Shown: positions 47,336 through 56,213, counted from the first letter of the stretch. The stretch: 64,000 nucleotides of DNA from FW021-bin31 sp964647485 (GCA_964647485.1 CAZYHV010000018.1:1-64000), one strand, 5' to 3'. The notes: generated from the letters alone by a model not told the origin. Made by a program: numbers and translations.

Positions 47336-48319
47336 ATGAAAGCTAATCTCTATAAAAAACAACAACGATCTCTCCTTCTGAGCTTGTGCGGAATTTTATC
47401 TGTCGTATCCTTATTTTTCACAGGATGTGCCAAGTGGGACACGCTAAAATCTCCGGATGAAGGAACAATTTACATGGCTCAGGCATATTCTGATCGATCA
47501 GAATTAAAAATCTTTAAGATTGATCAACCTCAAACCTTTACTTTTGGAGCTTCTGTTGCCGGCTTTAAAGGAGCACAGAACAATACCGATGTTGAATTTG
47601 AAGTAGACAATTCCTTACTCTCACAATTCAATAAAGGACATGCATACCTGGGGTATGATTTCGTTCCACTCCCGGACGATGCTTACTCTATCTCCGACCT
47701 AAGCACAACAATAGAACAAGGGAAACAAGACTCGAAACCTCTTTCCTTTTCTATACAAGCAGATAAATTGGATCCTTCCGTGGACTACTGCTTGCCGATT
47801 AAAATAAAATCTGTATCCAACGGTACGATCGATACTTCCTTAAACGTAAGCTATTTCATGATCGACTCCCTTTATATTCGTTCAAGAGATGTGACGGGAC
47901 AGGGCAAGTTAAGTGTCAGCAAGGAAAATAACGGCGGAGCAGATGCTACCGAAGGCTCTGTCAGGCTTACCGATAATGATTACACAACAAAGTTCCTATA
48001 TGAATTTGAGTCCGACTCCTGGATGCAGTTAAAATTGGATTCAGCCATCCAATTAAATGCCTATACTCTTACTTCGGGGAATGATGCCCCTGAAAGAGAT
48101 CCAAAGAACTGGGAAATACAAGGCTCAAAGGATGGAAATACCTGGACCACCCTCGATGAACGCACCGACTACGCTTTTACAAGCAGACGACAAACCATCA
48201 CTTTTGAGTTTAATAAACCCGATGGGAAGGCCTATCAATATTACAGGTTCCTCGTTCACGATACCAATGGATCCAATTTATTCCAACTAACTGAATGGCG
48301 ATTGTTACAATACTATTAG
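47336..48319 (+). CDS. DUF1735-like surface lipoprotein with C-terminal discoidin (F5/8C) domain
   Basis: 327-residue surface glycan-binding protein candidate, last gene of the rightward PUL3 arm. Lipobox SLFFTGC, then AKWDTLKSPDEG. The N-terminal beta-sandwich (about residues 45-175) has the DUF1735 pattern (TFGASVAGFKG, then PDDAYSISDLSTTIEQGKQ). The C-terminal domain (about 180-327) is a discoidin or F5/8C fold, with the landmark DNDYTTKFLYEF, the WMQLKLDSAIQLNAYTLTSG strand pair and the NWEIQGSKDGNTW motif. It has no catalytic residues that I can identify. It is analogous in position to the PUL2 surface lipoproteins. Confidence 0.8.
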   Translation: MKANLYKKQQRSLLLSLCGILSVVSLFFTGCAKWDTLKSPDEGTIYMAQAYSDRSELKIFKIDQPQTFTFGASVAGFKGAQNNTDVEFEVDNSLLSQFNKGHAYLGYDFVPLPDDAYSISDLSTTIEQGKQDSKPLSFSIQADKLDPSVDYCLPIKIKSVSNGTIDTSLNVSYFMIDSLYIRSRDVTGQGKLSVSKENNGGADATEGSVRLTDNDYTTKFLYEFESDSWMQLKLDSAIQLNAYTLTSGNDAPERDPKNWEIQGSKDGNTWTTLDERTDYAFTSRRQTITFEFNKPDGKAYQYYRFLVHDTNGSNLFQLTEWRLLQYY

Positions 48320-48823
48320 ATCTTGATATAAAAATCTTTATTGCAACACAGAGGTCTGACAGTGGACTTTTGTCGATGTATGAGAATAAGCGAATCAACT
48401 TCTTCGCCTCCATTGCGGTTGAAAATAAAGCGAAGTTTTAGCATTTCGGTAAGTAATAAGTATAGGCTTTGAAAAACTTGTAATTGTGAGAAAATAATCT
48501 CAGCATCATTCTCTTTGAATCGCAATGGGCGTAGAAAAAGTACAATAGTCGCAATGGGAACGACACTTCTTCAGCTCGAGACTCACTGTGGAAACCCCTC
48601 TGCAAAATGTTCTGTGGTATAAAGCGTAAACTTTTATTGTACTACAGAGACTCACCGAGGACGTACAGAGAACCGCCGAGAATTTTTCTCTACTCATGAG
48701 TGAAAGAAGAAAATAGCTTCGCGTCCATTGCGACTCTCTGTGAACATTTCGGTTAAAATAATGCAAACCCCAAGGTTACTACAATAGCCTAGTCAACTAA
48801 TGACTTAATCAACTAATCCACCA
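48320..48823. repeat. Eroded interspersed repeats, 0.5 kb non-coding
   Basis: No real gene is here. Two direct, diverged copies share the order CACAGAG-type start, CTTCGCSTCCATTGCG and CATTTCGGT: about 48340-48455 and about 48649-48760. Between them lie inverted fragments (TCGCAATGGGCG near 48523, TCGCAATGGGAAC near 48550). The wording resembles CACAGAG/ACCGAGG-type repeats seen between genes in other bacteria. The last 30 bp (48788-48818) carry a separate motif, TCAACTAATGACTTAATCAA. The block marks the boundary between PUL3 and the housekeeping genes. Confidence 0.6.
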
Positions 48824-49843
48824 TTAAGCCTGCACTTCTGCTGCATCTTTCTGACCTATCCATCCTTTTTGCAATAGAAATTCAGCAATCTGTACGGCAT
48901 TGGTAGCAGCTCCTTTCCTCAGATTATCTGAAACCACCCATAGATTTAATGTTTTACTCTGAGTTTCATCTCTACGAATCCGTCCTACAAAGACTTCGTC
49001 TTTTTCATGTGCATCCAGAGGCATCGGATATTTCAGATGATCAATATCATCAACTACCACCACGCCGGGAGCTTCTGAGAGTATTGTTCTGATATCTTCC
49101 AGGGTGTATTCCTTTTCGAATTCCACATTTACAGATTCGCTATGTCCTCCCATCACCGGAATCCGAACGGCAGTAGCCGTCAGTCGAATACGATCATCCC
49201 CAATAATTTTATTGGTTTCTTTCACCAATTTCATTTCTTCTTTAGTGTATAAATTTTCCTGAAACACATCAATATGTGGAAGTGCATTTCGATCGATTGG
49301 GTAAGGATATGCCATTTCACCTTTTTTCCCTTCTCGCTCATTATTCATTTGATCGACAGCTTTTTTCCCACTTCCCGTCACCGATTGATAGGTACTAACG
49401 ACAACTCTCTTAATGCCAAACTTATGATGCAATGGAGCCAGGGTCATCACCAATTGTATGGTAGAACAATTGGGGTTAGCAATAATTTTATCTTCGGGAG
49501 TCAAGGTATCGGCATTCACTTCCGGAACCACCAATTTATTATTCGGATTCATCCGCCAAGCAGAAGAATTATCGATTACTGTTGTTCCGGCTTCAGCAAA
49601 TTTAGGAGCCCATGCCAATGAAGTACCTCCTCCTGCCGAGAAGATAGCCACATCTGCTTTCATGGGAATAGCAGTCTCTGCATCTACAACTTTATATTTA
49701 TCGCCTTTAAAATCAATTTCTTTTCCTACCGATTTTTTAGAGGCCACCGGTATCAATTCATCTACAGGGAAATTTCTTTCTTCCAAAACTTGCAACATCT
49801 TGGTTCCTACCAATCCGGTTGCACCAACAACTGCTACTTTCAT
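48824..49843 (-). CDS. asd: Aspartate-semialdehyde dehydrogenase
   Basis: Reduces L-aspartyl-4-phosphate to L-aspartate-4-semialdehyde with NADPH, the branch step to lysine and diaminopimelate, threonine, methionine and isoleucine. The ATG at 49843 gives the standard N-terminus MKVAVVGATGLVGTK; an upstream in-frame ATG at 49870 would add nine residues. The protein is 339 residues. The GATGLVG dinucleotide fold is at residues 7-13, the active-site Cys 126 is in IANPNCSTIQ, and GGHSESVNVEF holds the catalytic His. It is a single gene with its own -7 box at 49884-49891, divergent from the lamin-tail gene. Confidence 0.97.
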   Translation of the reverse strand: MKVAVVGATGLVGTKMLQVLEERNFPVDELIPVASKKSVGKEIDFKGDKYKVVDAETAIPMKADVAIFSAGGGTSLAWAPKFAEAGTTVIDNSSAWRMNPNNKLVVPEVNADTLTPEDKIIANPNCSTIQLVMTLAPLHHKFGIKRVVVSTYQSVTGSGKKAVDQMNNEREGKKGEMAYPYPIDRNALPHIDVFQENLYTKEEMKLVKETNKIIGDDRIRLTATAVRIPVMGGHSESVNVEFEKEYTLEDIRTILSEAPGVVVVDDIDHLKYPMPLDAHEKDEVFVGRIRRDETQSKTLNLWVVSDNLRKGAATNAVQIAEFLLQKGWIGQKDAAEVQA

Positions 49844-49883
49844 TTTTTTAAATTTTTGCTTATAATTCAAATAATAAGACTGG

Positions 49884-49891
49884 CAAAGATA
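49884..49891 (-). promoter_or_regulatory. -7 promoter box of asd
   Basis: Minus strand TATCTTTG, an exact TAnnTTTG match 41-48 bp upstream of the asd start. Confidence 0.6.
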
Positions 49892-49946
49892 CGATTTCTA
49901 TGAGGAACTATTTATTAATGTAATCAAATTTTGATATATTTATGAC

Positions 49947-52514
49947 ATGAGACGCCATCTCCTTATCTTTCTATTTTCTTTTTATCCTTTCATACTTTGG
50001 TCACAAATATCGGAAACTTTTGAGGATGGAGACTTTACCAATAACCCGGAATGGATAGGCGATACGGCTTTTTTCAGGGTACGACAAGGAATGCTTAATA
50101 GTAATTTTCAGGGAATCGATAACAAGTTCCAGGCTCACTTTAGTCTAAGCACAAAATCTTCCTCCGTAAAAAGTACCGTTTGGAAATTCTGGGTCAAAAC
50201 CAAGACGACTTCAAGCAACAACTTCATACGGATCTTCCTCACCTCTCAAAAGAAAAGACCACGCCCTGATACGGTCGATTATGGTTATTTTGTAGAAGTC
50301 GGGGGCTTATCCGATCAGGTTATCTTATACAAAAAAGACCGGTTGAATAAAACAAAGCTTATTGAAAGTGCAACCCACATTACCGACGGGAAGGAGATGA
50401 AAATAAAAGTAATCTGTAATGCTGATTATCAATGGCAATTATTTACCGATAATTCAGGATCGGGAAAAGAATATAGTTTGGCCGGAGCAGCTTCTGACTC
50501 CTCTTTTCCAAGCAGCCAATATTTTGGTATTGAGATTTTCCAAAGAGGGAAAACATTAAGTCAAACCCATTGGTTTGATGACATTACTGTGCATACTTAT
50601 TTCCCGGATACGCTACCTCCAACTCTAAATCAACTATTTGTAGAAGACTCTCAACATTTACGACTAGACTTTTCAGAACCTTTATTAAAAAAACAAATTA
50701 CAACTCAGAATTTTTTCTTGAAATCTCAAAATCCGGAATCGCTTACTTTTTCCAGAGGGAATGCTTCTATAGAATTAGGTTTTTCTCAAGCTTTTCAGGA
50801 AAAAACGCCCTATTCTCTTAATATCAAAGATCTTCCGGATCTTTCTAAAAATCAGTTGGATACCACCGGCAGATTTGTTTATTACCTTCCTCAAAAACAG
50901 GACATTGTCATCAGTGAAATTTATCCGGATCCTAAAAATTCCCATGGTTTGCCCCCGGCAGAATTTCTGGAGCTCTATAACAAAAGTGAGTATCCTATCA
51001 ATCTCACCGGATGGAAAATTTGTGACAAGGTGAGATGTGCCACCTTCCCTAATTACCTATTAAAAAAAGACAGCCTTTTAATTGTTTGTTCTCCAAAAAA
51101 AGTAGCAGATTTCAGTACTTATGGAAGTGTCATTGGGGTATCTCAATTTCCCAGTTTAAACAACGGCAATGAGACCCTATCCCTGAAAAATAAAAAGGGA
51201 AATTTGATACACCAAGTGCATTATACTAAAGAGACTTACGGGAATAGAAATAAATCAAACGGAGGATGGTCGTTGGAAATGCAATACCCACAACATCCCT
51301 GTCTGGTCACAGGGAATTGGACTGCCTCCCATGCAGATATTGGAGGCAGTCCGGGACAAATTTCTTCCCCGGGTTCTCCCCCATCCATTCTTTTGACTCA
51401 TCTCACAGTGGAAGATTCTCTGCATCTTGGTCTACAATTAAACATTTCGACCGACAAGGCCTCTTTAAATAAGGCTCGTTTCACGCTCAATAAACACAAT
51501 ATAAAGCAAATCCTTCTCTACAGCAGCCAGTTTCAATCCGGATACCTCCAAATTATATTAGAAAAACCCCTTCAAAAAAGTAAACGATATATCCTTCAGA
51601 TCAGTGGACTCAAAAACTGTGGTCTTCAATCAAAGAAGAAACTCCAAACCTCCTTTGTGATACCCGAGGAAGCTGTAAAAGGAGACTTATACTTCAATGA
51701 AATCTTATTTAACCCTCTAAAAAGAGGAGCAGAATTTATAGAAATCTATAACAATTCAAATAAAGTCATCGATTTAAGCCTATTATATCTTGCAAATAAA
51801 AGACAGGGAGAATGGTATCAGACCTATCCGGCCTCCCCAACATCCTATTATTTATTTCCCGGAGAATATGTTGCTATCACAAAAGATAAAACCTATTTAT
51901 TGCAGCAATATTCTCCCAAATTTCCTGATCACATTTTGGAAGTTGATCATCTCCCTTCGCTTCCAAATGCTGCCGGAAATGCATATTTATTAGGGGTTTC
52001 AAAACAGCTACTGGATCACTTTTCTTATACTGCTAAAGATCAAAGTATCATTCTTCACAATAAAAAAGGAGTCTCTCTAGAAAAGATTTACCCGACGATC
52101 TCCTCCACTTCTATTGATCATTGGGTTTCAGCTGCTTCCAATTATAATTTTGCCAGTCCGGGTTATCGTAATTCGCAATACCAACTTCCCGGCTCTCAGA
52201 ATATTCATTTTGAAATAAAACCAAAGACATTTTCACCGGATCATGATGGGAGAAAAGATGTTACTTTCTTAACCTATAGCCTGCCTCCGGGATATTCGGG
52301 GAAAATACTCATTTTCAATGAACAGGGCATCCCGGTCAAACATTTACGAAAAAACATTTCCCTGCCCACAAGCGGAAAAATAGCCTGGGATGGTAAAGAT
52401 GATAAAGGAAAAATACTTCCAACAGGAATTTACATATTTTTCATCGAAATTTATCACCCAAAGGGAGAAACAATCCATAAAAAACTACCGGTGGTATTGG
52501 TAAAGAAAAAATAA
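49947..52514 (+). CDS. Secreted lamin-tail-domain surface protein with FlgD-like C-terminus
   Basis: 855-residue exported protein. The signal peptide covers about residues 1-20 (ending LWSQ). A lectin-like N-terminal region (about 22-210) is followed by a short Ig-like domain, a first lamin tail domain (about 308-460; IVISEIYPDPKNSHGLPPAEF, LELYNKSEYPINLTGWKIC), a further Ig-like stretch, and a second lamin tail domain (about 575-700; LYFNEILFNPLKRGAEFIEIYNN). The C-terminus (about 750-855) resembles the FlgD or gliding-type Ig domain (TFSPDHDGRKDV, IAWDGKDDKGKILPTGIYIF). It is typical of large cell-surface proteins of gliding Bacteroidota; its function is unknown. The last bases overlap a terminator for the opposite gene. 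Confidence 0.85.
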   Translation: MRRHLLIFLFSFYPFILWSQISETFEDGDFTNNPEWIGDTAFFRVRQGMLNSNFQGIDNKFQAHFSLSTKSSSVKSTVWKFWVKTKTTSSNNFIRIFLTSQKKRPRPDTVDYGYFVEVGGLSDQVILYKKDRLNKTKLIESATHITDGKEMKIKVICNADYQWQLFTDNSGSGKEYSLAGAASDSSFPSSQYFGIEIFQRGKTLSQTHWFDDITVHTYFPDTLPPTLNQLFVEDSQHLRLDFSEPLLKKQITTQNFFLKSQNPESLTFSRGNASIELGFSQAFQEKTPYSLNIKDLPDLSKNQLDTTGRFVYYLPQKQDIVISEIYPDPKNSHGLPPAEFLELYNKSEYPINLTGWKICDKVRCATFPNYLLKKDSLLIVCSPKKVADFSTYGSVIGVSQFPSLNNGNETLSLKNKKGNLIHQVHYTKETYGNRNKSNGGWSLEMQYPQHPCLVTGNWTASHADIGGSPGQISSPGSPPSILLTHLTVEDSLHLGLQLNISTDKASLNKARFTLNKHNIKQILLYSSQFQSGYLQIILEKPLQKSKRYILQISGLKNCGLQSKKKLQTSFVIPEEAVKGDLYFNEILFNPLKRGAEFIEIYNNSNKVIDLSLLYLANKRQGEWYQTYPASPTSYYLFPGEYVAITKDKTYLLQQYSPKFPDHILEVDHLPSLPNAAGNAYLLGVSKQLLDHFSYTAKDQSIILHNKKGVSLEKIYPTISSTSIDHWVSAASNYNFASPGYRNSQYQLPGSQNIHFEIKPKTFSPDHDGRKDVTFLTYSLPPGYSGKILIFNEQGIPVKHLRKNISLPTSGKIAWDGKDDKGKILPTGIYIFFIEIYHPKGETIHKKLPVVLVKKK

Positions 52515-52544
52515 GGTCTGCAATAGCTTACTACTGCAGACCTT
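52500..52544 (-). terminator. Rho-independent terminator of the peroxiredoxin gene
   Basis: A perfect 10-bp stem (AAGGTCTGCA at 52513-52522 and TGCAGACCTT at 52535-52544) with a 12-nt loop. On the minus strand it is followed by TTATTTTTTC. The T-tract lies within the 3' end of the convergent lamin-tail gene. Confidence 0.75.
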
Positions 52545-52570
52545 CAACAATCCTAACACTAATGAAAAAG

Positions 52571-53206
52571 TTACTTATTAGGTTGTGGTGTACGTTTCAA
52601 ATAAGGTTTAATCACCTCATGTCCTTTTGGAAACTGAGTAGGAATATCTTCCTCTTTTACATTTCCTCCAATATATACATCTTCACCATCTTTCCAATCA
52701 GCAGGGGTGGAAACACTGTAATCAGCAGTTAGCTGTAAGGAATCCAAAGCCCGCAAAATTTCCAAGAAATTACGTCCTGTAGATGGCGGATAAGTTAGGG
52801 TTAATTTCACTTTTTTGTCCGGTCCGATAATAAATACGGTACGAACGGTTTTCTTTGCTAATGCATCAGGATGAATCATACCATAAAGATTAGCTACCTT
52901 CTGGTCGGTATCTGCAATGATGGGATATTGTACATCCGTATTTTGTGTTTCATTGATATCTTTAATCCATCCTCTGTGTGAATCAGCAGTATCAACACTT
53001 ACAGCAAGAATTTTAGCATTCCGTTTTGCAAAATCATCTTGCAACTGAGACATACGTCCTAATTCGGTAGTACAAATTGGAGTATAATCTGCCGGGTGAG
53101 AGAATAAAATCACCCAACCATCTCCTATAAAGTCATAAAAATCGATTTCACCTTGACTGGTGTCTGCCTGAAAATTCGGCGCTGTTTCTCCTAATAATAA
53201 ACCCAT
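52571..53206 (-). CDS. 1-Cys peroxiredoxin (Prx6-type AhpC/TSA family)
   Basis: Thiol peroxidase that reduces hydrogen peroxide and organic peroxides in the cytoplasm; 211 residues. The active site is HPADYTPICTTELGRM, with the peroxidatic Cys 45 and Thr 42; it is the only cysteine in the protein, so this is the 1-Cys type that needs an external thiol. The extended C-terminal domain (about 165-211, with GEDVYIGGNVKEEDIPTQFPKG) is the Prx6 dimerisation region. Its own -7 box lies 41-48 bp upstream and a strong hairpin terminator follows, so it is monocistronic. Confidence 0.95.
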   Translation of the reverse strand: MGLLLGETAPNFQADTSQGEIDFYDFIGDGWVILFSHPADYTPICTTELGRMSQLQDDFAKRNAKILAVSVDTADSHRGWIKDINETQNTDVQYPIIADTDQKVANLYGMIHPDALAKKTVRTVFIIGPDKKVKLTLTYPPSTGRNFLEILRALDSLQLTADYSVSTPADWKDGEDVYIGGNVKEEDIPTQFPKGHEVIKPYLKRTPQPNK

Positions 53207-53246
53207 TTTTTATATTTTTTAAATTGGTAAATTTTTTTTACAACTG

Positions 53247-53254
53247 CAAAGATA
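53247..53254 (-). promoter_or_regulatory. -7 promoter box of the peroxiredoxin gene
   Basis: Minus strand TATCTTTG, an exact TAnnTTTG match ending 41 bp upstream of the start. Confidence 0.6.
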
Positions 53255-53302
53255 TAAAAACTCTACCAATTCTATAGGGTATTAGGATATTTTTTTTATT
53301 TT

Positions 53303-53467
53303 TTAATTCTCTTTAACTTTTTTGCGTCGATGCATAATGATTCTTACTACCAAATACAACACAGCTCCAACTAAAAAGAAAATGATTCCATAATCATGAC
53401 CGGTCAATTGTAATATAACACCGGCTAGCAGCAATACAAAAGCAACAACGAGCAATATTTTTGACAT
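53303..53467 (-). CDS. 54-residue membrane protein
   Basis: Translated directly: it starts MSKILLVVAFVLLLAGVI and ends with a basic tail, RRKKVKEN. Two hydrophobic helices (about residues 4-20 and 26-44) are joined by the short turn LTGHDYG, giving a hairpin in the inner membrane. The start lies 6 bp after the apaG stop codon, so it is probably co-transcribed with apaG. I recognise no family; small two-helix proteins of this kind are common and mostly uncharacterised. Support is the open frame, hydrophobic periodicity and operon-like spacing. Confidence 0.65.
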   Translation of the reverse strand: MSKILLVVAFVLLLAGVILQLTGHDYGIIFFLVGAVLYLVVRIIMHRRKKVKEN

Positions 53468-53473
53468 AAAGTA

Positions 53474-53863
53474 CTAATTCATTTTTAAAGGAGCTACCAA
53501 TTTAAAAGTGGGAATAATCACTTCAAAAGTAGATTTATCTTTTTGATTCTCCATTTGGAATACTCCTTTCATTTGTCCAATTCCTGTCGTAAGTTTCGTT
53601 CCCGAAGCATAAGAATAAGAATCCCCGGGTAAAATAATCGGCTGTAGCCCTCCTACGCCATTCCCTTCTATTTCAGACCTTTTGGTACTATGAGAATCCA
53701 AAATGTACCAATGTCTTCGGATCAGTTTAATTGGAAAAGAATTGTCATTTTCAATTTTGATCCTGTATGCAAACATATATTCTCTCTTCGCCGGCTTAGA
53801 ATATTCCGGTTGGAAAAAAGATTCTACACAAATGGTGACACCTTTTGTAATTTGCTTAATCAT
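53474..53863 (-). CDS. apaG: ApaG family protein
   Basis: 129-residue ApaG, a single immunoglobulin/fibronectin-like domain. Motifs are MFAYRIKIEND near residue 29, IKLIRRHWYILDS near 41, EIEGNGVGGLQPIILPGDSYSYASGT around 60-85 (landmark), and GQMKGVFQME near 97. In other bacteria ApaG affects cobalt and magnesium resistance and interacts with diadenosine tetraphosphate metabolism or Nudix-type activity; its precise role is not settled. A 54-residue membrane protein gene lies 6 bp downstream. It is convergently close to nothing; the upstream gap of 93 bp separates it from the thioredoxin-like genes. Confidence 0.93.
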   Translation of the reverse strand: MIKQITKGVTICVESFFQPEYSKPAKREYMFAYRIKIENDNSFPIKLIRRHWYILDSHSTKRSEIEGNGVGGLQPIILPGDSYSYASGTKLTTGIGQMKGVFQMENQKDKSTFEVIIPTFKLVAPLKMN

Positions 53864-53956
53864 GCAACTATAAAAGTAGGGATTTATTTCTCCGTAAAAA
53901 AATTAATTTTCTCTTAGAAGAACCAGAGAAAGGAAAAAGATAAAGACCGGAAGGGC

Positions 53957-55072
53957 TTATTTATTAAAAATTTCTTTCAATTTACGAACCAAGTCTTGAC
54001 CTCTCAAGTTTTTAGCAATTATCTTTCCGGAGGGATCCAACAAGAAATTAGAAGGAATACTAACAACATTGTATAACCTGGCTGCTTCGCTATTCCAGCC
54101 TTTCAAATCACTTACCTGGGTCCAATTCAAATGGTCTTGTTCAATAGCATCTGTCCATCGATCTTTGTTCCGATCTAAGGAAACCCCAAGAATTGTAAAC
54201 TTTTGATCCTTAAATTGTTGGTAGGCAGCCACCACTCTGGGATTCTCTGCCCTACAAGGACCGCACCAACTGGCCCAAAAGTCTATTAACACATATTTTC
54301 CCTTAAAAGAGGACAGACTCACCGGTTTTCCGTCTACATTTTTCAAAGTAAAATCAGGCGCTTCCGCTCCTTTAGCGGTCACTAACTTCGCCTGAATCGC
54401 CTTTCCGGCCATCTTCCCAAAGTCAGACTGTTGTACTTCATCAGATAAGGAATGATATAATTGTCCCATCTCTTGAGGAGAAAAAGATTGGGCTCCTTTT
54501 AATAAGGCAAAAAGACTTGCCAACGCATCTTTATGATACTGGATGAAAGCCAAGCCTGTACTTTTAATTTCTTCACGTAACTTTTCGGCCTCCTTCTTCA
54601 ATGCAGCAAAAGCAGCAGAATCCTTTGGGGATGAAAGTTGAGCTGCTTTTGCATTCAATGCTTTCACCTTCTGCAATATAGGAATAAATTCTTTTTGGTA
54701 TTGCTGCATATCCACACTTTGTTGATTTCCTTTTAAATCAACAATAGGGAAATCTTTTAATGATCCACTTATATTTAAGGTATCTCCGGGCGAGACAACT
54801 AAAAGAAGAGGGAGATCAACCTCTTGACTCTTTAAAGCTAAGATCGTCTGAGAGGATTTTAATTTTCCATTAAGCTCAAAACGACCTTTTTTAATCGTTG
54901 AATGTGATACTCTCTTATTGGTTTTGACATTTATCAGCGTCACTTTCCCCCCTGCTGCCCCTGTTAAATGTCCCTGAATAACAAAAGCTGTGTTTTCTTT
55001 TACTCCCTGACCATCGACCGTCAGGACAAAGAAGAAAACACAGCTTAATATAGCAAGAAAGAATGGCTTCAC
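53957..55072 (-). CDS. TlpA-like thiol-disulfide oxidoreductase with N-terminal DUF4369-like domain
   Basis: 371-residue exported protein. The signal peptide ends near TVDGQ. A beta-rich N-terminal domain (about residues 27-120; FVIQGHLTGAAGGKVTLINV) is of the DUF4369 type, followed by a coiled-coil helical linker (about 125-225) and a thioredoxin-like AhpC/TlpA domain (about 235-371) with the redox site FWASWCGPCRAENP. It is expected to reduce periplasmic disulfides or cytochrome-maturation substrates. It is a tandem paralogue of the gene 7 bp upstream, sharing the whole domain order and most of the thioredoxin domain sequence. Confidence 0.92.
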   Translation of the reverse strand: MKPFFLAILSCVFFFVLTVDGQGVKENTAFVIQGHLTGAAGGKVTLINVKTNKRVSHSTIKKGRFELNGKLKSSQTILALKSQEVDLPLLLVVSPGDTLNISGSLKDFPIVDLKGNQQSVDMQQYQKEFIPILQKVKALNAKAAQLSSPKDSAAFAALKKEAEKLREEIKSTGLAFIQYHKDALASLFALLKGAQSFSPQEMGQLYHSLSDEVQQSDFGKMAGKAIQAKLVTAKGAEAPDFTLKNVDGKPVSLSSFKGKYVLIDFWASWCGPCRAENPRVVAAYQQFKDQKFTILGVSLDRNKDRWTDAIEQDHLNWTQVSDLKGWNSEAARLYNVVSIPSNFLLDPSGKIIAKNLRGQDLVRKLKEIFNK

Positions 55073-55078
55073 TACTAT

Positions 55079-56179
55079 TTAGTTTAATACTTCAGCCAAC
55101 TTATTTTTTAAATCATCCCCTCTTAGGTTTTTAGCAATAATCTTCCCACTCGGTCCAATCAAGAAGTTTGCAGGGATAGCTTGAATTCCATATAGCTTAG
55201 CTGCCGCACTGTTCCATTTTTTCAAATCAGAAACCTGTGTCCACAACAAGCCGTCATCTTTTATGGCTTTTGTCCAATCTTCTTTATCCGAATCCAAAGA
55301 TACACCAAGGATTGTAAAATCTTTATCTTTATATTTTTTATAAGTAGCTACCACATTAGGATTTTCTGCTCTGCAGGGACCACACCAGCTGGCCCAAAAA
55401 TCTACCAATACATATTTTCCTTTAAAGGAAGATAGAGATACCGATTTCCCTTCCGGAGTCTTTAAGGTAAAATCGGGCGCTGTAGCTCCCACTTTTGTTT
55501 TTTGAGAAGATGAAATCTTCGCTCCGATACGACTCCCATATACACTATTTTGAACGGAGGTATCCAGTCCGGAATAAAGGGATTGTAACTTGTCATCATC
55601 CAGTCTCATCATTACACTTTGTAGAGCAATAGCACTAACAATAGATTTAGGATGTCCACTAATAAAGTCATCCGTCTTTTGATCAATAACAGCACCTAAA
55701 CTGTCCATGACATTCCTTACAGAATCCATAGCATCCTGATTTTTTGTTGAACTCGCCTGCATATATTTCCCTTGTAGCTGACGAATTTGAGGCATGAAGG
55801 GCTTCTGTATATCCATATATTCCTGTAATGCTTTATTATTAGGGGTTCCGGAGACAGAAATTTTACCCATTGCCATAGAGTCGGCATTTCCGGTAATACT
55901 AATATTGCCGGGTTCCAAGATTACAGGAAAACCTGCACTATGATCAGCAGTAAGGATTTGGGCAAAAGTGGGTTGCTCTACTTTTCCCGAAATATTAAAG
56001 GAACCATTGTTTACAGCAATAGTATCAAAAACAGGGATACCGCTCACTTGTTTTCCCAGATATAGCACAGAATCTTGAAAATTGGAAATTTCTCCTTCTA
56101 TGTTATATTCATCCGAATTCGATTGACAAGCTGACAACAAAAACACACCTACAGCAAGACCTAAAATGAGCCTTTTCAT
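55079..56179 (-). CDS. TlpA-like thiol-disulfide oxidoreductase lipoprotein with DUF4369-like domain
   Basis: 366-residue lipoprotein (lipobox FLLSAC, then QSNSDEYN). N-terminal DUF4369-type beta domain about residues 25-115 (YNIEGEISNFQDSVLYLG), helical linker to about 225, then a thioredoxin-like domain with FWASWCGPCRAENP. It differs from its 3' neighbour mainly in membrane anchoring: this copy has a lipobox cysteine, whereas the other appears to be cleaved and soluble. The two genes are 6 bp apart and must be an operon. The role is likely periplasmic thiol redox control; the substrate is unknown. Confidence 0.92.
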   Translation of the reverse strand: MKRLILGLAVGVFLLSACQSNSDEYNIEGEISNFQDSVLYLGKQVSGIPVFDTIAVNNGSFNISGKVEQPTFAQILTADHSAGFPVILEPGNISITGNADSMAMGKISVSGTPNNKALQEYMDIQKPFMPQIRQLQGKYMQASSTKNQDAMDSVRNVMDSLGAVIDQKTDDFISGHPKSIVSAIALQSVMMRLDDDKLQSLYSGLDTSVQNSVYGSRIGAKISSSQKTKVGATAPDFTLKTPEGKSVSLSSFKGKYVLVDFWASWCGPCRAENPNVVATYKKYKDKDFTILGVSLDSDKEDWTKAIKDDGLLWTQVSDLKKWNSAAAKLYGIQAIPANFLIGPSGKIIAKNLRGDDLKNKLAEVLN

Positions 56180-56213
56180 AAAAATCTTTTTTAATTTTAA
56201 ACTAATAAAACAG

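Noticed and set aside
48316..48766. Two short minus-strand frames (69 and 86 codons) in the repeat region
   Set aside because: They fall in eroded repeat DNA, differ in frame between the two repeat copies and show no protein-like composition.
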